Shown: positions 1 through 6,576 of the stretch, one piece after another | How the letters are laid out: every line of letters begins with the position of its first letter | Numbering within the stretch: position 1 is the first letter of the stretch | Source: Gammaproteobacteria bacterium | GTDB lineage: Bacteria > Pseudomonadota > Gammaproteobacteria > SZUA-229 | Direction of reading: 5' to 3' | DNA: 10,179 nt | Assembly (NCBI GenBank): GCA_029880105.1 | Contig: JAOUPA010000063.1 | Span: forward strand, 1 to 10,179 | Notes under the pieces: model-generated | Databases searched by the model: none | What the model was told of the DNA's origin: nothing | What the model saw: only the letters and a program-made list of their open reading frames with translations | Position numbers and translations under genes: made by a program

Positions 1-1
1 C

Positions 2-646
2 GGCCTGACAGATGAAGGCATGACGATAACTTTTGAGCGTGAGACCGCGCTGAGTTTTGAGGACGCGCAATATATCACCTGGGAACATCCTATGGTTAGA
101 AGTACGCTCGATATGGTGCTGACGCAGGAACTTGGTAATACGTCGGTAACAGCGGCATCTTATGCAGGTGTTCAGCCAGGTACCGTGTTGCTGGAGTGTC
201 TGTACAGCCTGGAGGCGGCGCCAGTAGAAGGTCTGCAGGTTGAACGCTATTTGCCGCCGACGATAATTCGAATTTTACTGGATGAAAAAGGCGTCAATCA
301 TCATGATAAATTCGCCCATGAAATTATTAATGCCAGGCGTGTGCAGGTTGATCTTGATACGGCAAACAAGGTTATCAGGGCCAAACAGAAAATATTAAAA
401 GCTATGCTAGAGCGTTGCGAGAGATCAGTGCAGCAACAGGTTCCTGCAATTCTAAAAACTGCGCATCAGCAATCAAGTGAGACACTATTGCGTGAGATCA
501 ATCGACTGAAGGCATTACGAAAAGTGAACCCGAATGTCCGTGTTTCAGAAATTACATTCTTTGAAAAACATTTGGACGAATTAACCAGCGTACTCGATTC
601 TGCTAATTTACGACTGGATGCTATACGGGTAGTTGTTGCGACTTAA
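2..646 (+). CDS. rapA: RNA polymerase-associated protein RapA, C-terminal part (5' end outside window)
   Basis: RapA (HepA) is a Swi2/Snf2-type ATPase that binds core RNA polymerase and helps recycle it after transcription. Only about the last 214 residues are present; E. coli RapA is about 968 aa. The frame is open to the left edge (G-L-T-D-E-G before the first ATG at 20), so that ATG is an internal methionine and not a start. Family signatures I recognise from the E. coli C-terminal domain are GMTxTFER, the TWEHPMVR block, the RFLPPTxxRxLLD-like block (here RYLPPTIIRILLD), LxALRxVNPNxR and the closing RLDAIRVVV. The helicase motifs lie upstream of the window. The stop is TAA at 644-646, and the next gene converges on it with 10 bp between, with no hairpin in the gap. 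The call is strong; the protein is intact as far as can be seen. Confidence 0.93.
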   Translation, partial: GLTDEGMTITFERETALSFEDAQYITWEHPMVRSTLDMVLTQELGNTSVTAASYAGVQPGTVLLECLYSLEAAPVEGLQVERYLPPTIIRILLDEKGVNHHDKFAHEIINARRVQVDLDTANKVIRAKQKILKAMLERCERSVQQQVPAILKTAHQQSSETLLREINRLKALRKVNPNVRVSEITFFEKHLDELTSVLDSANLRLDAIRVVVAT

Positions 647-656
647 TATGTAATAG

Positions 657-3017
657 TTAGGACAGATCTATTTTAGAGTCCCTGTCTTTTATATATTTAA
701 TAAAATCTTCCACTTCCATCGGGCGGCCAAGGTAATAACCCTGTGCTGCATCACAGTTGAGTTCCTTTAGTTGCCGGGCAACTTCAAGGCTCTCGACACC
801 CTCAGCGACTACCTTGATGCCAAGATTGTGGGCTAGATCAATGGTGGTGCGAACAATAATCTTATCATTTTCATCTTTCAGCATTTCCATAACAAAGGAC
901 TTGTCTATCTTGAGCTCATTGACAGGTAATTGTTTTAAGTAGGCCAGTGATGAATAACCGGTGCCGAAATCATCAATAGAAAGACCAACACCCATTTTAT
1001 TGATGTTGTCCATGATCTTTTTAGAACGCACAGGATCCTTGATAAAGATATTTTCAGTAATTTCAAGTGTGATCTGGTCAGGTGTTAATTTATTACCAAG
1101 AATAATTTCGTTCAGTTTTACTGGAAGTCTTGCATCGTGGATGCAGTTGGTTGAAATATTAATACTGATTAATAGTTTGTGACCCATGCTGTTCCATGTG
1201 GCGCACTGCTTCGATGCAGTATCCATTACCCAGCAGGTAATTGGCTGGATAAGGCCGGTATGTTCTGCCAATGGAATAAAATCTTCTGGTGAGATAAATC
1301 CACGTTCAGGGTGTTCCCAACGCAACAGTGCTTCCGCGCCATATATATGGCCAGTGGTTAAATCAATTTTTGGCTGGTAGAACAGCCGAAGTGCATTGTT
1401 ATTGAGTGCCTTACGTAGTTCAGCCGCAAGCGCCAGGCGACTAATGGCGTGACCATCTTCTGATGCTGAATAAACACTGTAGCCAGATCTTTTGTTTTTG
1501 GCATTGTACATGGCAACGTCAGCACGTTGTAACAGGATATTAATATCTTCGCCGTGTAGCGGATATTCGACCACACCCATGCTCAATCCCAGATCAAGGT
1601 GATGTCCTTCGATGTCAAAAGGCTGTTCAAAAACCGTGATTATCTTTTTGAGAATAATGTCGACCTGCTCAATTGAGGTATGAGATAACAATATGCCAAA
1701 TTCATCGCCACCTAGTCGCGCGACCATGTCGTCACTTCTAAGTGTTTCATGAATTCTATCGGCAACCATCTGTAACACGACATCGCCGACGTGATGGCCC
1801 AGGGTATCGTTAATCTCCTTAAAGCGATCAAGGTCGCTTAATATCAGGATGAAGTTGTGGCCACTGTGTGCACAGCTGCTTATCTGCTTCTGTAGCTGTT
1901 TATTAAACAGCTTACGATTGGGCATATTGGTTAGTGGGTCATGCAGGGCCTGATGTTCCAGTGCCATTGTTTCTGACTGAACGGCATCGGCCAGTAATTC
2001 AAAGCGGTACTCCAGTTCAACCAGGGGGTTCTTATGACTCAGGTCAGGTTGCGAAATTTCCATATTTTCTGAAAATGCGACAACGCGGCTAGTCAGGTTC
2101 TGGATCCTGGAGGTGATCCAGAATATGAGTAGTGCAAATGAGCCTATATAGGCAATGGCGGTGAATAAGGTTATTTGCCGTTCTTCTGCAAGAATGGCTT
2201 TGGTGTTATCTGAAACCTCATCTTTTGACATAAACGTGACAAACTTAACCTGAAGGTTGTCTACATTGGGTATGATGTGTTCTTCAATTATTGACAGGTA
2301 TTTATTGTCATTTTTATCAAGTTTAACGTTCTCCGGGATCAGTGTGCTGTTACTACTAACAAGAATTTTATTATCATCAACACTCAGTATCGCATTTATC
2401 ACTTTATCGGTATGTATGGTCTGGGCACTATTGAGCAAATTTTGATCAATATTGTTAGCGATAACCATGGTTGGCGCATTTTGGTCTGTGCCTATCTTTT
2501 CTGATGAAAGCACAAAAAGTCGGTTGTCAAATGCGCTGATGATTGCGTGGTCATTGCTAATATTTATCAGGCTGGCTAATAAATTGAATAATTCCTGTGG
2601 AGGCGTTGGCTCGCCATTATGGTAAAGTTCGCGAACTCTTCCGGCTTTATCAAATAATATGGCGCAGTGTGGCCAGATATAACTGCTCATTATTGAAGGT
2701 TCTGGTAGCCAGACAGGCGTGTCTTTATGAACAAGGATGGTTGTATCGCTATTATTTAACCACTGTTCAGATTGAATATAAGTCAGTGCTGCAACATTAT
2801 TGGCATAGATATCAACAGCGGGCTGGAATTTATTAATATATTGATAGAAGCTTTCGCTATGCTCCTGTGCTTCATATTCTAATCGTTGACTCAGGTTTTC
2901 CTGAAAAATGGCATTCAGTTTGTAATTTTGAAAGGTATACGATAATGCCCAGACAGTGACTCCGACGGAGGTAGTCAGCAGTAGCATGGTCAGGGTGAGT
3001 GATAATCTTGGCAGCAT
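657..3017 (-). CDS. Membrane-anchored GGDEF/EAL c-di-GMP cyclase/phosphodiesterase with periplasmic sensor
   Basis: A 786-aa two-transmembrane sensor enzyme that makes and/or degrades cyclic di-GMP. An N-terminal membrane segment (about 7-27) is followed by a periplasmic region of about 250 residues (28-282; CHASE4- or Cache-like in size, not identified further). A second membrane segment (about 283-302) follows, then a short HAMP-like or coiled linker. The GGDEF domain (about 355-515) has the signature GGDEF at 436-440, the metal-binding Asp at 395 and an RxxD inhibitory site (RSDD, 427-430) exactly five residues before it, so product inhibition is likely. The EAL domain (about 530-775) has EAL at 562-564, ITEN around 653-656, DDFGTGYSS at 682-690, Lys703 and EGVES at 739-743. 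These are the residues needed for phosphodiesterase activity. Both halves therefore look active and the net direction cannot be told from sequence. AGGA lies 11 nt before the ATG. It is convergent with rapA; a long upstream region with inverted repeats may regulate it. Confidence 0.93.
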   Translation of the reverse strand: MLPRLSLTLTMLLLTTSVGVTVWALSYTFQNYKLNAIFQENLSQRLEYEAQEHSESFYQYINKFQPAVDIYANNVAALTYIQSEQWLNNSDTTILVHKDTPVWLPEPSIMSSYIWPHCAILFDKAGRVRELYHNGEPTPPQELFNLLASLINISNDHAIISAFDNRLFVLSSEKIGTDQNAPTMVIANNIDQNLLNSAQTIHTDKVINAILSVDDNKILVSSNSTLIPENVKLDKNDNKYLSIIEEHIIPNVDNLQVKFVTFMSKDEVSDNTKAILAEERQITLFTAIAYIGSFALLIFWITSRIQNLTSRVVAFSENMEISQPDLSHKNPLVELEYRFELLADAVQSETMALEHQALHDPLTNMPNRKLFNKQLQKQISSCAHSGHNFILILSDLDRFKEINDTLGHHVGDVVLQMVADRIHETLRSDDMVARLGGDEFGILLSHTSIEQVDIILKKIITVFEQPFDIEGHHLDLGLSMGVVEYPLHGEDINILLQRADVAMYNAKNKRSGYSVYSASEDGHAISRLALAAELRKALNNNALRLFYQPKIDLTTGHIYGAEALLRWEHPERGFISPEDFIPLAEHTGLIQPITCWVMDTASKQCATWNSMGHKLLISINISTNCIHDARLPVKLNEIILGNKLTPDQITLEITENIFIKDPVRSKKIMDNINKMGVGLSIDDFGTGYSSLAYLKQLPVNELKIDKSFVMEMLKDENDKIIVRTTIDLAHNLGIKVVAEGVESLEVARQLKELNCDAAQGYYLGRPMEVEDFIKYIKDRDSKIDLS

Positions 3018-3043
3018 CTAATTAATTCCTGGTATAAAGATTT

Positions 3044-3056
3044 GCCATGACATGGC
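3044..3056. repeat. Inverted repeat GCCATG-A-CATGGC, 27 bp upstream of GGDEF/EAL start
   Basis: Perfect 6-bp arms with a 1-nt centre. A third copy of CATGGC follows at 3062-3067. The position just before the start codon of the c-di-GMP gene would suit an operator or a 5'-UTR structure. Dyads this short also arise by chance. Confidence 0.35.
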
Positions 3057-3137
3057 GTCTACATGGCTATATAGCAATTTAATCAATCAATTAGTTACAT
3101 CGCATTTGTCAGGCTGTTTATTAGCCTCTAAAAACTG

Positions 3138-3156
3138 ATTCCACTATAAGTGGAAT
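3138..3156. repeat. Inverted repeat ATTCCACT-ATA-AGTGGAAT
   Basis: Perfect 8-bp arms around a 3-nt loop, about 120 bp upstream of the GGDEF/EAL start. No T-run follows on either side, so it is not an intrinsic terminator. A regulator-binding dyad is the better guess. Confidence 0.4.
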
Positions 3157-3218
3157 GTGGATTTTACTGTAAGGTTCAGGTAATAAAGTATCAGGCTGTC
3201 CGGATAACAATATGCCAA

Positions 3219-3235
3219 AATCATTGCGAATGATT
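3219..3235. repeat. Inverted repeat AATCATT-GCG-AATGATT
   Basis: Perfect 7-bp arms with a 3-nt centre. The right arm is repeated directly 15 nt further on (AATGATTAT at 3229-3237 and 3244-3252). It could be a regulator site for the GGDEF/EAL promoter region; function not known. Confidence 0.35.
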
Positions 3236-3282
3236 ATAGGCCAAATGATTATCAAATGCTGTTAGTTTGACGAATCTGTTAC

Positions 3283-3295
3283 CCTGATTATCAGG
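3283..3295. repeat. Inverted repeat CCTGAT-T-ATCAGG
   Basis: Perfect 6-bp arms with a single central base. It lies about 50 bp from the terminator hairpin and about 265 bp upstream of the GGDEF/EAL start. Function not known; chance is possible. Confidence 0.3.
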
Positions 3296-3342
3296 TTTCT
3301 TGAAATAAGAGTTATCCGTAGATATATCACTGGAGTATAGAT

Positions 3343-3377
3343 AATAAAAATGCCGCGATATATGCGGCATTTTTATT
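3343..3377 (-). terminator. Rho-independent terminator of the dockerin/cohesin operon
   Basis: A perfect 14-bp stem (AATAAAAATGCCGC paired with GCGGCATTTTTATT) around the 7-nt loop GATATAT. The GC-rich core is flanked by A-rich and T-rich arms, so it gives a U-tract when read in either direction. It begins 17 bp past the stop codon of the last cohesin gene and should end that transcript. It could also insulate against reading from the left. Confidence 0.9.
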
Positions 3378-3393
3378 CAAATTTTGGAATTAT

Positions 3394-3960
3394 TTAGATT
3401 CTGCTTTTTCGTCGTACTAAGGTAGAAAATGCAACAATACCTGATCCAAATAGCCATATTGCTGCGGGTACAGGAACCGCTGATAATGACACGTTACCTC
3501 CTACAAAGGCTGGGTTGATAGCACTACCACCACTTGCCCAAGGGTTAAGTGCATATTCTGTTATATTGAGTGCGCTAGATGTTCCAGCGCCAACCTGTTG
3601 AAACTGTATGCTAGCAACCGTGAAGTCTGTAGGGATTGCAGATATGGCGTTGACCATAATGCCATTTACAGTACCTGCTACATTGTCAATTATACCAGTA
3701 CTTATGCCTGACGGACCAAAATCCCAGACTACTGTGTCAATTGTAACTGACAGAACATTAAGAAAATTGGGGTCGAAAGAAATATTTACACCACCACCGT
3801 CAACGTTACTTATAAATCCTGTACCGATAACATCTAATGAAAATGTATCTGCTGGTGCGACTGTAGCATTTGTGTTACTCCAGGTTATCGTTGCAGCATT
3901 AACGTATCCAGTAAATGATAGTAGTGCTATTGATAATATTTTTGTTACATTTTTTTTCAT
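3394..3960 (-). CDS. Cohesin-like domain protein with VPLPA/PEP-CTERM-type sorting tail
   Basis: A 188-aa exported protein. It has a signal peptide (1-22, cleavage near VNA-A), one domain of about 135 residues and a C-terminal VPVPAAIWLFGSG segment (from about 162) with a hydrophobic stretch and a basic end (VRRKSRI). That tail matches the VPLPA variant of PEP-CTERM, which is recognised and processed by an exosortase encoded elsewhere. The middle domain has the pattern of cohesin domains: an early strand ending in DTFSLDV, GGGVNISFDPNFLNVLSV, and a late VASIQFQQVGAGTSSALNIT. It is clearly paralogous to the upstream gene: both share GGGV, DPN.LNV, VW.F and G.IDN at matching spacing. I chose the start at 3960 because AAGGA is about 9 nt from it and only about 3 nt from the alternative ATG at 3966. 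It is the last gene of the operon, with the terminator just after. Cohesin is assigned from sequence pattern only. Confidence 0.8.
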   Translation of the reverse strand: MKKNVTKILSIALLSFTGYVNAATITWSNTNATVAPADTFSLDVIGTGFISNVDGGGVNISFDPNFLNVLSVTIDTVVWDFGPSGISTGIIDNVAGTVNGIMVNAISAIPTDFTVASIQFQQVGAGTSSALNITEYALNPWASGGSAINPAFVGGNVSLSAVPVPAAIWLFGSGIVAFSTLVRRKSRI

Positions 3961-3969
3961 TATCATTAT

Positions 3970-3975
3970 TCCTTA
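3970..3975 (-). promoter_or_regulatory. Ribosome binding site overlapping the upstream stop codon (TAAGGA)
   Basis: On the minus strand the TAA stop of the lipoprotein gene (3975-3973) is also the start of TAAGGA, the Shine-Dalgarno sequence of the following cohesin gene. The same arrangement occurs at the previous gene junction, suggesting coupled translation. Its position favours the ATG at 3960 over the one at 3966. Confidence 0.75.
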
Positions 3976-4521
3976 GTTTGAAGCTGTGTTGATTTGTACG
4001 TTTGTGTTTACAAAGTTTACAGATATTTTATTGCCTTCGCTAGAAAAGGGATTTATTGATGAATCAGTCATGCTTATATTGCTTTGTCCTGTCCCTATTG
4101 CAGTAAATGTGATGGTTGCAACACTGTTATCTCCTGATACACCTTCAAAACTACTAAATAGAATGTCGGAAATAATACCGTTGTTATTGTCAATGCTACC
4201 AACTTTATTAACGAAGTTCCACACGTCAGAATTTATTATTACATTGCTGACGTTTAACACGTTTGGATCATACTGTATGGTTACACCACCACCTTCAGAA
4301 ATTGGAAAATTGCTTAGTGTAATATCAAGTGTAAACTCATCACCTACATTGGCGCTTATCTGTTCTGAGGATAGTCCAACAGTTGGATCTGTAGCTCTTG
4401 TTACTGTAGTGCCAAGGCTGCTATTTTGCGATTGATTATCCGTAGACTCGTTGCATGAAATTGTTATTTGTGATGCAAGCATTATTGCGAGTATCTTTAT
4501 ATTCAATTTATTAACAATCAT
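3973..4521 (-). CDS. Putative lipoprotein with cohesin-like domain
   Basis: A 182-aa protein. The N-terminus has two lysines, a hydrophobic stretch and a lipobox-like T-I-S-C with Cys23. Thr at -3 is unusual, so the lipid anchor is likely but not certain. Asn at +2 instead of Asp argues against inner-membrane retention and so for the outer membrane. A low-complexity, Asn/Ser/Gln-rich linker (about 24-40) leads to a domain of about 130 residues. Its features are cohesin-like: VGDEFTLDITLSNF, GGGVTIQYDPNVLNVSNV, VWNF, SVATITFTAIGTGQSNISM. It has no C-terminal sorting tail, unlike the paralogous next gene. It probably holds a dockerin partner at the cell surface, and the dockerin protein is encoded immediately upstream, 15 bp away. 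The start is supported by AAGGAG about 11 nt before the ATG. Confidence 0.78.
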   Translation of the reverse strand: MIVNKLNIKILAIMLASQITISCNESTDNQSQNSSLGTTVTRATDPTVGLSSEQISANVGDEFTLDITLSNFPISEGGGVTIQYDPNVLNVSNVIINSDVWNFVNKVGSIDNNNGIISDILFSSFEGVSGDNSVATITFTAIGTGQSNISMTDSSINPFSSEGNKISVNFVNTNVQINTASN

Positions 4522-4532
4522 TGGCTAACTAT

Positions 4533-4539
4533 CTCCTTA
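4533..4539 (-). promoter_or_regulatory. Ribosome binding site overlapping the dockerin gene stop (TAAGGAG)
   Basis: The TAA stop of the dockerin gene (4539-4537) forms the first bases of TAAGGAG, a strong Shine-Dalgarno sequence for the lipoprotein gene. This supports one transcript and probable translational coupling across the operon. Confidence 0.75.
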
Positions 4540-6336
4540 TGGAACAAGGCCAGATGGGCCTGGTGCTGATGTGAATTGTTGTTTATACAAACCAAGATCC
4601 AGTGAGTTCACAATGTTATCGCTATTTAAATCAGTTTCTACACTTCCAGTAGTAAAAAAGTCTGCTTTGAATAGGCCAGTATCGAGAGAATTTGCTATGC
4701 CGTCATTATTAAAGTCAGCATCGCAGGCATTGCCAAAATGATCATTATCCGTGTCTTTTTGATCTGCATTTGCGACATTAAGACAGTTATCCAGCGCATC
4801 GATAATGCCATCACCATCTGCGTCGGCTATGCTAAGACTTGTGCTAACACTAAACGTATCGCTAACTGAACCAATGGTAAGAACTGTATTCACTGTAGAA
4901 TCCGCGTTACTTGATGAGGTAGTACGAACCTGTACAGTATCATTATTTATAACGACTCCCCTTGCTGAGGTAAATGCGCCTGCATTGATACTGTACTCAC
5001 CTCCAGTTATGTTGATAACTGTTACACGGCTAAGGCCTGTGACGGTGATAGTGTTTGAAGGTGTTACCGTGCTTAGAGCTACACTAGACTGATCGCTGAA
5101 AGCAAAAGTATTTGGAGTGCCTGTAATATCAGCGATAGGTTGTGACACACTATTTTCATCACTATTGTATGCTACACCACCATTAACTGTAGGGACATTG
5201 CTCAAATCGTTATAAGTTGCGTAATCCATTGCTTCGATAACACGTATGCCGTCAGCACGCAAAATATAAGCGTATCCTGTATATTGATGTATTTGCCAGT
5301 TACCTCCTGCAGCGGCGCATGAGGTGGCATCTGTTGGGCCATCGATTAGAGCAGTGTATTTCCTGACACCCGGCTGATTTGCAAATGCAGGATTTAATAC
5401 GCCACAACGCCCTGATTGATCAAGTACGCCACCTCCCATGAAAGAAACAAGATTGTAGAAGTTTGGATCAACGGGTGCGCCATCGACCTGAGTGTTATGA
5501 GCTGCCGGTGTTCCTGGGTTTGTATTATTAACCACGGCATTAGCTGTCATAAACTGTCTGGAGGTTGCTGTAGGTGTCGCGATATCGATGTCAATTTCGA
5601 GAGTTCCGTAACTACGCATCTGGAAGTTTTTTACAATTTCTGTGCCACTGTATGTGAAAACGCCAGGTGTAAATTGAAAATATACATCAAACGCAAAGTC
5701 AAATTGTACTTGACCTGCCATTGGCTCAAGTGCTCCTGGATTTGAGGTTAATATAGAGCCACACCATCCTTTAGCATCTGATAATGCATAAGGGAAAAAA
5801 GCTATTTTTGATGGAATGTCTGCATCTGGCCAATAATCCGTGTCGCCAGGTGACAAGTCACTATTATGTTTATAGATATCATAGGTAAGAAAATTCATAT
5901 CGTCTTTAGCAATGAAGTAGTCACCATCAGTATCGATGAACATATTGCTAAATCTGGATCCACCTTTTGTAGTGTATGCCCAACGGTAGAAGCTAACTGT
6001 TGCATCGAGGTTGGCACTACCATAAACGTTTGAACCTAAGTCAGCATATACTGTTTGTCGGGCATCTGGTGTTAACCCGTCTTCATCTCTTGTAACTACA
6101 TGCTGGATCTGGCCGATAGAATCCGCATTAAAACCGTTAATAAGCCCAAAATCAGTAGCTGTTCTGCCATTTGGCCCGACAAACCCCCAGTCATCAAATG
6201 TCATTGTGCCGAATTTACCGCCATGATTTGCTGCATCAATAATCTGTACATGTGTAGCTGCAATTGCTTGATAGGCGCTAAAGCCTAAAGTAAGTGCGAT
6301 ACTGGCGTGAATTAAGTGAGACTTATTTTTTCGCAT
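4537..6336 (-). CDS. Secreted protein with TSP3-like segment and C-terminal dockerin-like domain
   Basis: A 599-aa exported protein, first gene of the operon. The signal peptide is MRKNKSHLIH followed by a hydrophobic run, with cleavage near AIA/AIAA (26-27). Residues 28-420 match nothing I recognise. They include an EF-hand-like acidic loop (DTDGD, 135-139) and three cysteines (192, 311, 340). Residues 425-504 look like a beta-sandwich module common in bacterial surface proteins (ITGGEYSINAGAFTS, NNDTVQVR, SVSDTFSV). Next comes a TSP3-like calcium segment (505-540; Cys518 and Cys538). Two dockerin calcium loops follow: DFNNDGIANSLD (541-552) and DLNSDNIVNSLD (569-580), each followed by a short helix (LGLYKQQF type). 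The end is PGPSGLVP. The reading frame extends to 6414, but that start would lie upstream of the sigma-54 transcription start and has no signal peptide. The ATG at 6336 has GGAA 8 nt before it. The likely role is a secreted component tethered by the cohesins encoded downstream; no catalytic motif is visible. Confidence 0.85.
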   Translation of the reverse strand: MRKNKSHLIHASIALTLGFSAYQAIAATHVQIIDAANHGGKFGTMTFDDWGFVGPNGRTATDFGLINGFNADSIGQIQHVVTRDEDGLTPDARQTVYADLGSNVYGSANLDATVSFYRWAYTTKGGSRFSNMFIDTDGDYFIAKDDMNFLTYDIYKHNSDLSPGDTDYWPDADIPSKIAFFPYALSDAKGWCGSILTSNPGALEPMAGQVQFDFAFDVYFQFTPGVFTYSGTEIVKNFQMRSYGTLEIDIDIATPTATSRQFMTANAVVNNTNPGTPAAHNTQVDGAPVDPNFYNLVSFMGGGVLDQSGRCGVLNPAFANQPGVRKYTALIDGPTDATSCAAAGGNWQIHQYTGYAYILRADGIRVIEAMDYATYNDLSNVPTVNGGVAYNSDENSVSQPIADITGTPNTFAFSDQSSVALSTVTPSNTITVTGLSRVTVINITGGEYSINAGAFTSARGVVINNDTVQVRTTSSSNADSTVNTVLTIGSVSDTFSVSTSLSIADADGDGIIDALDNCLNVANADQKDTDNDHFGNACDADFNNDGIANSLDTGLFKADFFTTGSVETDLNSDNIVNSLDLGLYKQQFTSAPGPSGLVP

Positions 6337-6386
6337 ATGTTTGATTCCATTTGACTTGAAACATCTATAAATAATAAGTTTTTGTC

Positions 6387-6402
6387 TGCAATTAGTATGC
6401 CA
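6387..6402 (-). promoter_or_regulatory. Sigma-54 (RpoN) -24/-12 promoter of the dockerin/cohesin operon
   Basis: On the minus strand the sequence reads TGGCATA-CTAA-TTGCA, preceded by C. The consensus is YTGGCACG-N4-TTGCW. The invariant GG and GC are present with exact spacing, and only the two bases after TGGCA differ. Transcription should start near 6376, giving a leader of about 40 nt to the ATG at 6336. This predicts that the operon needs RpoN and an enhancer-binding activator. PEP-CTERM genes in other proteobacteria are known to be under RpoN with PrsK/PrsR, so the context fits. Confidence 0.75.
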
Positions 6403-6408
6403 GATGAA

Positions 6409-6421
6409 TAACATATTGATT
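6409..6421 (-). promoter_or_regulatory. IHF-like site next to the sigma-54 promoter
   Basis: AATCAATATGTTA on the minus strand matches the IHF consensus WATCAANNNNTTR at every fixed position. IHF often bends DNA between an enhancer and a sigma-54 promoter. Here the site is only about 7 bp upstream of the -24 box, closer than usual. A chance match in AT-rich DNA is a real alternative. Confidence 0.35.
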
Positions 6422-6576
6422 GATAGGATAAATTTTAACGGTGTTTCTACGAGAGGAGATTTTAATATGATATTTGTGTAAATTAAATCGACAGGCTGAC
6501 TAGTATATGCTTTTTGTTATAAATAAAAAAACTTTAAATATCAGTTAGTTAAATTATTTTAGATATACTTCGGCAC

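Larger units (their letters stand above)
3018..3393. other. Intergenic region between GGDEF/EAL gene and cohesin operon
   Basis: This 376-bp stretch has no convincing gene on either strand. It must hold the promoter of the GGDEF/EAL gene, reading leftward. No pair of -35/-10 boxes stands out enough to annotate. It contains four short inverted repeats, a 9-nt direct repeat (AATGATTAT at 3229-3237 and 3244-3252) and, at the right end, the terminator of the cohesin operon. The unusual density of dyads suggests operator sites, but this is inference. Confidence 0.6.

Noticed and set aside
1358..1576. A 72-codon minus-strand frame inside the GGDEF/EAL gene
   Set aside because: Out-of-frame shadow of the same strand's intact 786-aa gene; no ribosome site or recognisable product.
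3608..4435. Plus-strand open frames opposite the two cohesin genes (122 and 149 codons)
   Set aside because: They are antisense shadows of well-supported genes. Their translations are low in domain-like pattern, and no ribosome site or promoter supports them.
6365..6392. Sigma-70-like promoter TTGCAG-16 bp-TATAGA on the minus strand
   Set aside because: The -35 match is poor (3 of 6) and it overlaps the sigma-54 -12 element, which fits its consensus much better.
6337..6414. Extended N-terminus of the dockerin protein starting at 6414
   Set aside because: It would begin upstream of the predicted sigma-54 transcription start near 6376 and place 26 non-signal residues, two of them Cys, before a good signal peptide. 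The ATG at 6336 has a Shine-Dalgarno-like GGAA.
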